DNA from: Poteriospumella lacustris
Lineage: Eukaryota; Sar; Chrysophyceae; Chromulinales; Dinobryaceae
Direction of reading: 5' to 3'
Length of the DNA stretch: 49,705 nucleotides
NCBI GenBank assembly: GCA_008000375.1
Contig: SMOI01000097.1
Coordinates: forward strand, 54,484 to 104,188
The number at the start of each line of letters is the position of its first letter. Within the stretch, counting starts at the first letter, position 1. This document shows positions 1 through 9,596 of the stretch, one piece after another. The notes below the pieces were generated by a model. The model saw only the letters and a program-made list of their open reading frames with translations. It was not told where the DNA came from and searched no databases. A program made the translations under genes and the position numbers.

Positions 1-1308
1 CGGGGCTTTGCCTGGCAGGTGTCGTTCTTCAAGGCGGTGATGGTGGAGTGGCTGACGGACATCTTCATGTGTCAGTTGGGGGAGGTGTTGATCTTGGACT
101 GTTGGTTGCCGAGTCACGTGTTGTATGCGTCGATCGGGTCGCAGTTGCGGACGATGGTGGCCGCGTGGTCGCAGTCGCTTCAACGTCCGGTGCATCGACT
201 GGCGGTGACCAAGGTCCCGTCGCTGGAGGCGATAGACAAGGTCGACGGGCTGCAGCCGGCCAGCATCGTCGGGTTGGACGCAGCCGGCGACGATTCAACC
301 GCTCCGGTCAATGGTTCCCTTTGGATATCGCCCCTGCTGATGGCCGGTCGAGAGGCCGTGTTCCCCGAAGAGACGCAGCTCATCACAGAGACACAGCGAT
401 ACGTACGAGACACCGAGGGATCGACGCTGGTGACACCTCCGACGTCGACGTGGTTACGTTGGTGGGTGTGGTGTTCGCCGCAGGTGTTGGAGACGATGGT
501 GTCGTTGGGTACGACGTTTCTGGTGGCGTTGGTGTTGTACGTGTGGATGGCGTTCGTACAGCCGATTCTCGATGGTCGGCAGGGCACCTGGAAGGACCAG
601 TTGATCGTGTGGCTGGTGTTGATGGGGCCGTTCCTGTCGTTGTTGGCGTGGGTGTTGCGCGACATGTATGTGACTATCGTTCGGGCGAAGGTAACGACCG
701 ATGGCTTCGATGTGGCGGGATCCGCCGATACCACGCAGCCTCCGCTCATCGATATGCCGCCTCCGGTGAACTCCAGCGACCATTTGTTGGACTCCTCGGC
801 GGTTTCGTCGGCATCCTTGTCATTGTCGTTGAAGTGGTCGCTCTTCTCCGATGCCTCGTCATCACTACATCGCCCAGCTTCGTCGAACGCATCGTCTCTC
901 GTGTCAGACTATTCGAACTGGTCCGAGCACTTCTCATCGATGGAGTCGTCCGCATCGTCGTCGAAGGCGCTGTCCTTCTCTCTATCCTTCACCTCGCCCA
1001 CACCCTCGTCATTGGAAGACGCCGACGCCGACGCAGACGTAGACGCCTTGTCGCAGTCACTGCCACCGTGGGATAGTTTCGATGACGAGGCATATCCAGC
1101 TTCTTCCTCTTCTCGATCGTCACCAGCCGTTAGTCCGTTCGCATCACTACCATTGTCGCCGTCGGCGACGTCATCGGCCTCGACAGGTAGCAGTTCCATC
1201 CACAGTGATTATGAGTTGACCACCGTGACGGTTCCGTCGGAATCCTCGTGGATCGCTGGTAGTGATGTCACATTCGACGCTTCGTCTCGGTCATTTTTTG
1301 AGGTCTAA
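1..1308 (+). CDS. 3' part of a polycystin-1-like multi-membrane gene (second copy, cut by the window edge)
   Basis: The frame is open from base 1 (no start in the window) to TAA at 1306-1308. It is a near-identical inverted copy of the C-terminal ~430 residues of the giant gene at 34974-45173; base 1 pairs with base 36308. It carries the helix pair starting FFKAVMVEWLTD, a soluble loop, the helices LGTTFLVALVLYVWMAF and QLIVWLVLM, and a Ser/Asp-rich cytoplasmic tail. The first ~200 residues are identical to the other copy. Then come substitutions (MGPFLSLLAW against MVPFLSLLTW), and the low-complexity tail has in-frame indels (loss of an LN and an HSDAS segment; an extra D/A run). Keeping the frame through these indels suggests selection or recent conversion rather than decay. 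The true 5' end lies outside the window, so completeness is unknown. Function is inferred: a surface receptor or adhesin. Confidence 0.8.
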   Translation, partial: RGFAWQVSFFKAVMVEWLTDIFMCQLGEVLILDCWLPSHVLYASIGSQLRTMVAAWSQSLQRPVHRLAVTKVPSLEAIDKVDGLQPASIVGLDAAGDDSTAPVNGSLWISPLLMAGREAVFPEETQLITETQRYVRDTEGSTLVTPPTSTWLRWWVWCSPQVLETMVSLGTTFLVALVLYVWMAFVQPILDGRQGTWKDQLIVWLVLMGPFLSLLAWVLRDMYVTIVRAKVTTDGFDVAGSADTTQPPLIDMPPPVNSSDHLLDSSAVSSASLSLSLKWSLFSDASSSLHRPASSNASSLVSDYSNWSEHFSSMESSASSSKALSFSLSFTSPTPSSLEDADADADVDALSQSLPPWDSFDDEAYPASSSSRSSPAVSPFASLPLSPSATSSASTGSSSIHSDYELTTVTVPSESSWIAGSDVTFDASSRSFFEV

Positions 1309-1311
1309 GCA

Positions 1312-1920
1312 TTGCCATGCGATGAGTGCGGATTTGGCAAGTTGGGTAAGAGGCTACGGATCGCTCCGTCGTTTTTCCACCATCCCCCTTTTGTTTCGTT
1401 TACGTCCTTTGACCAGCAAGCGCCGTCGCTATCGCTGTTGACCTGGGTATTGCGCGACATGTATGTGACTATCGTTCGATCGAACGTTGCAGTGGACGAT
1501 AAAGGGAACGTCGACATTGCCAACGGAGCGGAGCCACCACCAGATTCGGTGGACCGTCGATCAATCAGTGGCGCGGCTTCAGTTTCCCGACACGATGAAG
1601 AGTCACATGCCATCAAATCGTCTTCTCTCTCGTCAGAATCGCTCGTATGGTCTCTTCCATCGCAGTCAGTCGTGTCCGTTGACCATCGCGATGACGATGA
1701 TGGTGCGTCATTGCTGTCCACGTCTAGCGACTTCTTCAAGGAGTCTCTGTCGATGTCGTCGTCGCCATCGTTGTCGTGGGACGCGTTCCATGGATCATTG
1801 TCGTCATCGTCATCGCCGTCGTCATTGGTGTCGTCGGTATCTTTCGCCATGCTACCGTTGGAGAATACGTCTGTGGTTGAAGACGATGCTTCATCTTTTT
1901 TCTGCGCCATGGATGTTTGA
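1312..1920 (+). pseudogene. Third, diverged copy of the same C-terminal tail
   Basis: Bases 1309-1425 match the 3' flank of the giant gene (around 34860-34973, reverse strand). From about 1430 the sequence re-enters the coding region: LLTWVLRDMYVTIVR repeats the last membrane helix of the copy just upstream. It is followed by a different Ser/Asp-rich tail (DRRSISGAASVSRHDEE, then SSSSPSSLVSSVSFAMLP) and a TGA stop at 1918-1920. It is in the same frame as the preceding copy, separated by that copy's TAA. It lacks all upstream domains, so it is most likely a truncated tandem paralogue. It could instead be an alternative last exon. The tail keeps acidic/Ser bias but not sequence, so it is older than the 1-1308 duplication. 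Confidence 0.6.
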
Positions 1921-2216
1921 ACCCACATTGCTGTGCTCTGTTTTGTTTGATTCGTTGTAGAACCTGTGGTCATTGGTAGAATGGCCACATGTAGTTGACA
2001 AAGACATCACCGACGATTGTCATCGTCTGTAGTTGATGGGATCTGTTATAAGCATCGCTGTTATCGTTTAGTTGTAGCGTAGGGAGGCTATGTTTTTGTT
2101 CTAGCTTTTGCGGGTTTGCGTTTGTTGTATCCCTGTTTCTTGTTTTTGTCACTTCACTTCTCTCCACCCTTATTCGTTTTCGATACCACCATGTGTTCTC
2201 TATCCTGGCCAAACCC

Positions 2217-2618
2217 TTACAACTTCTTTGTCATATCTGCTTCATAGTTGTGCAATCGCTTCTGTAGCACCTCCACTGCTTGTTCTTCTTTCGTTGCCGC
2301 TTGATCCAAACGTTTGGCCTTATACAACGGGAACCAATTGATTTCAATTCTTGAGCGATCGCAGCGATTCAAGGCTTTGATTCGCCCAAGTTTGTTTTGT
2401 TTTACAGTTCCTTTTCGTCGACGGTAGACTAGCGACTCTAGACAAGGATGGGCTAACAGGAGTGGCTTCAATAACCAATCGCTTAAACGTAGTAGTGCAC
2501 CTATACCCTTCAAAGTAGTAGTTACGTGTCGATCGAAATGCAATACATCGCAAGTCCATTTGGAGTTCTGACAGCTGGCGGCTGATTGAAGTGATCGGAC
2601 AAGCTCCTTCGAATACAA
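2217..2618 (-). pseudogene. Protein fragment, possibly BLM10/PSME4 (proteasome activator)-like
   Basis: A 133-codon minus-strand frame reads like protein: a helical, basic stretch, then IEINWFPLYKAKRLD. The [LI]xWxPLY motif after a helical repeat resembles the N-terminal region of BLM10/PA200 (PSME4) proteasome activators. That is a memory-level resemblance to one motif only. There is no start context and no neighbouring exon I can join, and the family is normally about 1,800 residues, so at best this is a small fragment. It could equally be an unrelated hypothetical protein. Confidence 0.25.
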
Positions 2619-4110
2619 CTGCTCCCTTAGTGAACAGTAGTATACTACTGTGGCTATAGGGTCAGGACGCTCTTATTGGATTGTCGCACCCCAGACTGTC
2701 TGGGTTTGCACTGGACATATTGTGAAGTTCTTGTACGCTTTGCATAGATGGAAGAATGAAATAGAGAGTCTATTTCAGTTTCACGTGTAAGTTTCACTGA
2801 GAGTCCTGGCGCTCAGCTCTTGTTTAATGCATCCCCACAATAGATGATGCATCACCAAACTTGGGAGCATGGATCATTTGAAACAAAGATTATTTCGCCA
2901 CAATATTTTACAAACTTGTAAATTACAATATTTTCTATCTGTGGAGAAGCGGCAAACCTAAATGTGGGTAGAGATACGGGACCATGGACAAGATGTATCG
3001 CAAGCCACGATGGCTGCGGGCTCTGCCTCCGCTGCTGCTGCCCCAGTTCCAATCTATCTTGGATGTATGCAACATATTGCCGCACAAGGGTTGATTTACA
3101 CAAGACGACTGACTTGCGGGTTAGCATTTTAGTTTTCAGGTGTAGCTCGAATAACCTTCCACCGCACCTGGCTGGATGCCACATGTCACTTCCGTTTAGC
3201 TTTACAGTCCCGGGTTTACAAGATCCGGAAGCAAAACCTTGGTTTCGGAGGCCAACAAATGCAACTTACACGCGCGAGGAACGTCGTCTATGGCATCATT
3301 GATGGTGCAAAAGCAGTTGGTACCGTCGAGCCTGGGTTCGTATCCTCGCAATACCAGCTTGCCTCAGCGTCCAATCCTACGCGATGCAGGAGCTATTCAA
3401 ATCACAAATGAGACCGATAAAACACTTAGCCCACGCCTCGCGTCTGATTGGACGTTGGGGCTAGCTGGTGCCGAGAAGGTCATCCAGCGCAAGACGGGTA
3501 AGCTGGAGAAGTCTCATTGGAACTGAAGTTACGTGTCTAATTCGAGAAAACGGATAGGCCCCGTTTAATCCACATGGTTTTGATACTCGTTCTTGATAAC
3601 TTGCCTAGCAACAGTTTCTTCAGAATACCTCGTTTCCACAGAGGATGAACAGTCTTCCTCTTCACCAGAAGATAAGGAGCGTTCCATCATGATTGTGTTT
3701 AGTTTTGTCTTCAAGGGTTGCTGCGAAGTTGGACAATGCCAATTCCACCATGATAGTCTCATCAAAACCGATTGCCTGGGCTGCTTCGATCTCGACAAAC
3801 GCAGTGAGCGTGGAAATATACAACGATCGCGAGGATTCCACCACTCGACATATATTTCGTTTATCGCCTACTGTGTATCGAGCGGAAAGGCATTTTTCAG
3901 CTTGTCCAGTGACACTGCTTACAGTTGGTCACTTCCGTCACCGACAATTAATTGGAGGTGTGTGAAGCATTGCGGCGTTTTCCCCTTTGCAAAGAAGTGC
4001 TCGAAGCAGACTCCTCACGTGGGTGACCCATGCGGACAGACATATCCGTGTGTGTCCGAAGCTCGTACCGCAAAAGAAGCGGTACCTCAGCGATTCGCAA
4101 TCAGCACATA
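2619..4110. other. No assignable gene
   Basis: Several overlapping frames of 60-170 codons exist on both strands (for example 3239-3526 + and 3593-4111 +), but none shows a family motif. Near 3340 the bases GGGTTCGTATCC resemble a tRNA B box, but no matching A box or cloverleaf is found. This looks like decayed repeat or intergenic DNA. Confidence 0.5.
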
Positions 4111-4484
4111 AGTCGTTTCTATTGACAACGGTAGCTCTGTTCGAGGAAATGTGACACACTCTTGGGCTATGCGGCTGGAAAATGAAGGCAGGCGCTGGTC
4201 GACCGAGGTAAGGTGGTTCGACAAGGCACCACAAATTCTGAAAGACACATGCAAAGGTAAGTGTCGCTGACTTTTGATTTGTCTTACCTTTTGTCTTGTT
4301 GCTTTGCGCGATTGTTGTAGAAATAAATGGCAGGAGACAGCTATTAGTCGACGCTGCTGTCGAGGTTTTCCATATTGTTCTTGTTTGTTTATTGTTTTGT
4401 TTCTTCGGCATTTCAATGTTTCTTGATTTGTTTATTTCAATGTTTCTTGATCACACAAGCCAACCTGATCCACAAAGCATATAA
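4111..4484 (+). CDS. Candidate two-exon fragment with a canonical 64-nt intron
   Basis: A frame open from about 4111 reads HSWAMRLENEGRRW and then STEVRWFDKAPQILKDTCK, ending at AAAG|GTAAGT. Bases 4257-4320 form an ideal short intron: GTAAGT donor, CTGAC branch-like site at 4266-4270, a pyrimidine-rich stretch and TTGTAG acceptor. Splicing joins the frame to EINGRRQLLVDAAVEV and a hydrophobic tail (VFHIVLVCLLFCFFGISMFL), ending at TAA (4482-4484). The product is not recognised. The upstream end is not fixed: TAA lies at 4108-4110 and no good ATG precedes the first exon, so another exon may be missing or the gene may be broken. Confidence 0.3.
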
Positions 4485-4525
4485 ACATTCGTTACTTTTT
4501 CATTTCGGATGAGTTTCAAAACAAG

Positions 4526-4620
4526 GCGACGGACGAGATGCTCTCCGATCGTCTTACTAAGCCCATCGCCGGAGAGCAGTTGCGGAATTTGCGAAATGAA
4601 ATCGCGACAATATTTCAAGA
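4526..4620 (+). mobile_element. Copia RNase H C-terminal remnant
   Basis: The frame reads DEMLSDRLTKPIAGEQLRN, matching the closing motif of Copia RNase H domains (A-D-x-L-T-K-P-L-x-G-x-x-F/L-x-x-L-R). No LTR or upstream RT is attached, so it is a short orphan fragment. Confidence 0.5.
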
Positions 4621-5985
4621 TCCATTCATGTGGCGATTGCCGGGTTCTGTTCGTCTTTGGTGACGATCATGATGAAGACGATGTAACGGTCGACTCGATC
4701 ATGACCTTTCCGGATATTTGTGCGAACGTTCTGTTTAAACGCAATGACCCACCAAGATCCAAGCACAAGTATGCGAAGCTCTTAGAAGACTTTACCATGC
4801 TGTAGCCGGAGCGCTTACATTCAAATATAATTCAAAGGTTCCGAGCACTGTTTACCGGCGCGTAATCCGGGAGTTTTACATCGTAAGGCTCCTCAAAGGA
4901 CGAGAGTCGCTCATCTGCGTTTACCAGATAAGATCAACACCCAAAACGGGTTGGGGATTGCGTGATTTGAATCGAATAATGGGCCGCCTTCTTGAAACTC
5001 TGAACCCAAACTCAGACTTAGCTTGGAACTCAAGCTTGGGCGACATATGGGACATTACCAGACAACAAGACACGATTCGCGATAGCAAGCACGCAGCAGC
5101 AATATCAACAGCATCTTCAACCCTTACTTCCAGAAAACTGCAATACAACTCATCCTGCGGCGAGCGGGAGAGCAGCGGCTCGTCGCTGCCGCACAGCCAG
5201 CAGCCGAAAGGCCGCCGATCAACCGACGGCAGGCGACTAATCTGTTACGATCTCCCACTGTTCCGACCAAGAGATAGGATAAGAATAGTGAGATACTATA
5301 TCAAAAATGGCGTAGTGTTTGAGACAGGTAGAACATTCGACAATGTTCGTATCAAGAGAGTTGGTTCGTCGTGATATTCTATAAACTGCTTATCTTTTGC
5401 GTAACAGATGAGCAACAAATGGAAGCAACAGTGTCAGGACGGTTCCATAGAAGCGACAGGTAGGCGGTTCCATAGAAGCGATATCGAGTGAACGGACGTA
5501 CGCTGCCGGATCAAACGCCACAGCCAGGCCCCACAAATATTTGAAACAGTTCGTCATTTTCACGAGGGACTGACTTGCTGTTTGTTTCACACAGACCGTT
5601 CATTTTGTCGTTGAAGGAATTCCTTCAAGATCATCAGCCGAGAAGACTTGTCGTTGTTGGACTGTCAACTCAACAGTCTGTTGAGCACGCTCCACAAACA
5701 ATTATATCGAAATGAAAGAACACGAATTGGCCCACGTCAAGGCTGATATTCGAGTTGCAAGAGCTGCCTTGAAGCGAGGTCGTGGCAACGAGGCGCTGGA
5801 GTTGGAAATCTAGCGCAGTTTGAAGTTCCTGTTGAATATGAATTTCCAACTCCAACGCAGGATGGACGTCGCACGGCATCCGCGCCGCCGCATCAAGCGA
5901 ATGGATGCGAAGAGAAACGCAGCAAAGAAAAGACGGATTAATAACAAGATGAACAAGAAGAACAAAGGAAAGCAGCACGACAAAA
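4621..5985. other. No assignable gene; open frames without recognisable motifs
   Basis: A plus frame runs to 5374 (it includes NRIMGRLLETLNPNSDLAWN and FETGRTFDNVRIKRVG) and may be a decayed gene, but I recognise no family. At 5434-5482 the string GGTTCCATAGAAGCGA occurs twice. Bases 5712-5960 encode Lys/Arg-rich low-complexity peptide just upstream of a Copia RT fragment and could be its linker. Confidence 0.4.
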
Positions 5986-6400
5986 TTGCTCTCACACTTT
6001 TCAACAGACAGAGCAGGGATCACCAACTGACCATGATTGTCTACGTGGATGATCTCTTCGTTACCTGTGCCGAGGAGGTAGAAATCGAGAACTTCTCATC
6101 GAGCGGTTCAAGGAAATCACCATCAACGGCGAACCAGTGCCTTCATATCTGGGCATGGTCTTCGATTTCCGAACGCAGCCGCCGGTCGTCGTTGACATGA
6201 GGAGTTATGTCGGCGACCTACTCAGCCTCGGGAACTGTAGATCAGGCTTCTTCTCCAGCCAATACTGACCTTGTTCAAAAAGCAGCAAAGCCGTTAAATA
6301 CATCTTACGCTTGCGAACTCCAATGTCTTGTGGCAAAAGCACTGTACAAGAACAAAATCGCCAACAGAACACAACAGACCGCCAGAAGGGTCTTGACATC
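5986..6400 (+). mobile_element. Copia reverse transcriptase/RNase H fragment
   Basis: LTMIVYVDDLFVTCAEE carries the Copia RT catalytic YVDD box. A +1 shift continues in another frame as ITINGEPVPSYLGMVFDF, the usual post-YVDD segment. From 6207, SSPANTDLV and CELQCLVAKALY match the connection region. It is interrupted by frameshifts and a TGA near 6197, so it is dead. The same segments occur in the copies at 10.4 and 12.5 kb. Confidence 0.65.
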
Positions 6401-6559
6401 TTGCCTTCACTTTTGAAAGGATGACAAACTTTGTTGATTCAGCCATAGGCAGTTTTGAACTCCTATTTCTTGAGTTTGGAGAAAAGATTCTTCCAGGGAG
6501 TCAATTCTGGCGCTATAATACTGGCGACATCTCCGCCGACGAAGCATATGGGAAAGAAG

Positions 6560-7916
6560 TTAATACGCAGGGAAGAGTTGGAAGGACTTCCCAACTGAAA
6601 CAAATCTAGACTATCGTGCGCCAACAAACTATACGCGACCCCACGGCGAAAAGCGCCGCATTGGGGCGTGGCGCTTCCCCATGTCTCCAGGCATGGGGAA
6701 GACGTTCTTGTTTCGCGAAATGATGAACAAAGAAGCTGAAGGCTTTCACGATGCAGAAGTAGTGTCAAAGACACGATCAAAGACACGTTTCCGTTGCCGG
6801 TCGATTTCAATAGAAACAGTTGCGGCGAAATCGCGACGTTTGCGCTGAAAATTAAGGACTTACCACAGTGCTTTGTCCCCTTGGCCCGGGCATATTATGT
6901 TCAGTTTGCGGCGGGAAGTTTCGGATGCATCGTCCAAAACTTGGAGTGTGACATGAAGATGATGACACATAAAACCGTTTCATGTCTATTGCCACTGCGA
7001 AGCCCCCGCAAGGTAAAGATTTCGATTTCCCCGCGAGGTTTCGCTCGGTTATATGCTCTTGAGCGGATGCGTCGGTTGGATTTTGTAGTGGGGTTGTATT
7101 CTCGAGTTTGGACCGCGAGCTGATGACCAATGAACGAACTGCATCCAATCGAGCGATGATATCAATTACCAGTCTGCCCCTGTTGACAACAACAGAAGCA
7201 AAAAAGATTCTTCGTCGATGCATTCCCGAGCATTGGGAGTTCGAAGACGTCAATGCACTGGAAGTGCAGCGAGACTTTGCGTTGGAAATCTTGGCATCCG
7301 TGTTTGATTTTGCACTGGCCAAGAGAAGCGGTCCCGACATCCTGACCACCATCAGAACAGGACCAACAAAAGTTAGTACGAGTTCTAAAATTCCTCAATG
7401 GCACGCGAGACCGTTGTCTTACCTTGGAGCGTACGGATGGACGCATCACATGCGGTCCATCCCATATGAACAGCCATTCAGTCACGATGCTCGTTTTAAG
7501 TGGAAACGTCTTGTACAATCGATCCATCTTCGGAAAGCGAGTCTGAACAAATTGTGGAGGCCTACCAACTCCTATGTCGACTCCACACCACAATACCCAC
7601 ATTCACCGCAATACCCAACTCTGCAGCCTACTTACCATACGTCCGCGCTGCCAGTGATGATACCGATGACTCGAAGAATTATGGTGGCAACAGTTGTAGC
7701 TTGCATCCCATTTGGTTTTTCAGCGTAGAGCAAAACGTGGGCGTAGACTCCGAATGGGATTGTGAAGTTTTGGTTTCAACCAGTCTTTTGACCGACAAAC
7801 CGGTTGTTGTTTTAGAACACGAAAGTTCAGAACTTTCGGACGGTATCACCAATTTGATTGGAAAAGCCTTAAAGGTGGTTTGGGGAAGCAAGTTTCACCG
7901 GATTAGGTTGTACTAA
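6560..7916 (+). pseudogene. Degenerate P-loop NTPase, CRN-like
   Basis: A plus frame around 6590-6800 reads RIGAWRFPMSPGMGKTFLF: a Walker A motif of the GMGKT type found in Crinkler/STAND-like NTPases. After a frameshift near 6790 it continues as TFPLPVDFNRNSCGEI and LARAYYVQFAAG, the hydrophobic-D-F-N segment expected some 50 residues after the P-loop. Further frames (7108-7728 ISITSLPLLTTTEAKKIL; 7500-7916 TDKPVVVLEHESSELSDG) could be the helical body and C-terminus. At least two frame changes and no start make it a pseudogene. It is not closely similar to the CRN-like gene at 45.8 kb. Family assignment rests on the motif spacing and is moderate at best. Confidence 0.4.
6674..6701. repeat. 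Perfect hairpin, 10-bp arms
   Basis: CTTCCCCATG and CATGGGGAAG are exact reverse complements around an 8-nt loop. It sits at the P-loop codons of the NTPase pseudogene, so it may be coincidental coding sequence. Confidence 0.5.
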
Positions 7917-8056
7917 TAAAGTGTCTGCGGACTTTTGTCGGCGCTCGTTTTCCAGGTGGGCGTTTTCGACCGGCGAACGCCGACTCGGATTCCTGAAACG
8001 GTGTCTGCGGAAAAAGGAGTTTCAAGTTTGCTGTATCCCGTCTCATAATTACGGAA

Positions 8057-8290
8057 GGCAGTTTGGGGCCGAAGCAATCAAGTTCGCGACAAACGACAAT
8101 CACGCAAGCCTATGGTCTGAGCGCGCGCTTCGCGCGCACTCGAACCCAGCCGTTTGTGACTACTGCCAAGTGACAAGCTAAACCACTACCGAGGTAGAGG
8201 CTTCAAATGGACACGGCAAAACTTGGACCTCCACACCCCCTAAAGGCCGTCTCCAATCACTAACCCTAAACGTGATTGCTTCGGAATCTG
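8057..8290 (-). repeat. Dispersed repeat family, copy 1 (SINE- or MITE-like)
   Basis: Read on the minus strand it has CTACCTCGGTAGTGG (A-box-like, 8185-8199) and about 50 nt later GGCTGGGTTCGAGTGC (B-box-like, 8136-8151): the order and spacing of a tRNA-derived polymerase III promoter. Beyond the B box is a GC hairpin (GCGCGCG/CGCGCGC, around 8120-8138). The ends carry CCGAAGCAATC inverted (8069-8079 and GTGATTGCTTCGG at 8272-8284). Three further copies lie at 10.93, 24.26 and 26.26 kb. Confidence 0.65.
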
Positions 8291-8489
8291 CTTCTCTTGA
8301 TGTTGCTCGACTTTAGCATGATAATACAATGCCTGTACGCTGCAGCGTTATGCAACAAGCGCACATCACAATAATTCGAGCGCCAGAGAAGCTACTTCAC
8401 TGAAGCCGGCGGCCCACACGCCTGGATCCTTCCACTTTTTCCTCCACGACAGCCAAGAGATCATGGTTTGATCATCTTGGGTCGGCGAC

Positions 8490-9491
8490 GTGCCGTTCAC
8501 AGCGGCCATCGTGGACCACATTAAGGGCGGAGGGAAGAAGATGCGATTCTCCTACCAACCGACAACGTTCGGTAGTTCGCTATTGGGTGGTGGTTGTGAC
8601 GTGGACCTGTCGCACAGGGGCGTCGACGACCAGGACCGTGCGTCGCCCGGGGGCGTGGTTCCAGTGGACGCGCCGACGGGCAACGACACGAACGAAACTT
8701 CGTCGTCCGATCCCAACGACAGCGGCGCTCCGTATGATCCGTCCCGCAGTGACCGCAGTGACCGTGACGATGACCCGAACGCGCCAGACGATGATGAACA
8801 AGATCTCGACAATGACGAGCGTGTGGACGAGAGTGCGGTCCAGGAGTTGCAAGATGGAGTAGACACGCTTGAACAACCTCGACCCCACTCGGATCACACT
8901 GACCACCCTGACCCTGATCACGTCGCGGCCCGAACACGGTACAAAGGACACGCCCCCGTGTACCTCGCCCACCGTGATAGAAGAGTTGCGGCAAATGGAG
9001 TCTAAGGCGGTATGGATCCCAGTTAAACCTCCGACCTGAGCCATGATCAGCGTAAGAAGATCATACGATCTTACCTGTTCGTCCGGGAGAAGCATGACAC
9101 TTCCGGTGCCTTTGAAAAACTGAAGTCCCGCCTAGTAGCCAGCGGGGACTCTCAGAACCCATCCCTTTATCCGGACAGATCGTCCCCTGCCGCGGACGTG
9201 GCCTCAGTCTTCGACGTGGCAGCAATCGCTGCCCAAGTCCCGCCAAGTGGTGACGGCCGATATCACGGACATACACATGAAGTTATGGTTGCAATGAATG
9301 GTTGGAAAACGCTCTCGGGGGCGCTACTGGAGATAGGGTTCGCGCAAAATCCCCACGCGAAATGCCTCTTCAATGAGGTTGAAAATGAGAGTCAACTGAC
9401 GGTCTTGGTGTACAGTCAACTCAAAACGTTTTGCCCGTTTCAGAGAAGTGACTTTTTTACTTGTCTCATAACAACTGGTTATATGCAGTAG
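8490..9491 (+). mobile_element. Copia pol remnant: linker and broken RT
   Basis: An Asp-rich linker frame (8490-9005, with runs such as SDRSDRDDDPNAPDDDEQDL) leads in another frame to VIEELRQMESKAVWIPVKPP and a TGA, then HDTSGAFEKLKSRLVASGD and SSPAADVASVFDVAAIAA, then after a deletion NGWKTLSGALLEIGFAQNPH and ESQLTVLVY. These follow the Copia RT order (Q-M-x-x-K-x-V-W-x-P-V; F-x-K-x-K-x-R-L-V-A-x-G; N-P-H-D-x-C; Q-L-T-x-x-V-Y-V-D-D) but with missing blocks and shifted frames; the YVDD itself is lost. The ELxQMESKAV box is shared with the minus-strand fragment at 13.8-14.2 kb, so both come from one family. Confidence 0.65.
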
Positions 9492-9596
9492 TTACATTTG
9501 CATTCTACATGTTATGGCAAATCTAACGTTTGTGCAACGTAAATGCCTTTATATAGAGTTGCACGTGTGTGAAGATTTCAGTCAAACTACCATGTT

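Noticed and set aside
909-1199. Acidic minus ORF with D/E runs in the tail region
   Set aside because: Antisense of the Ser-rich tail codons (TCG/TCC read backward as D/E/G codons), not an independent gene.
3290-3365. Possible tRNA gene or SINE
   Set aside because: A B-box-like GGGTTCGTATCC is present but no A box, acceptor pairing or cloverleaf could be drawn.
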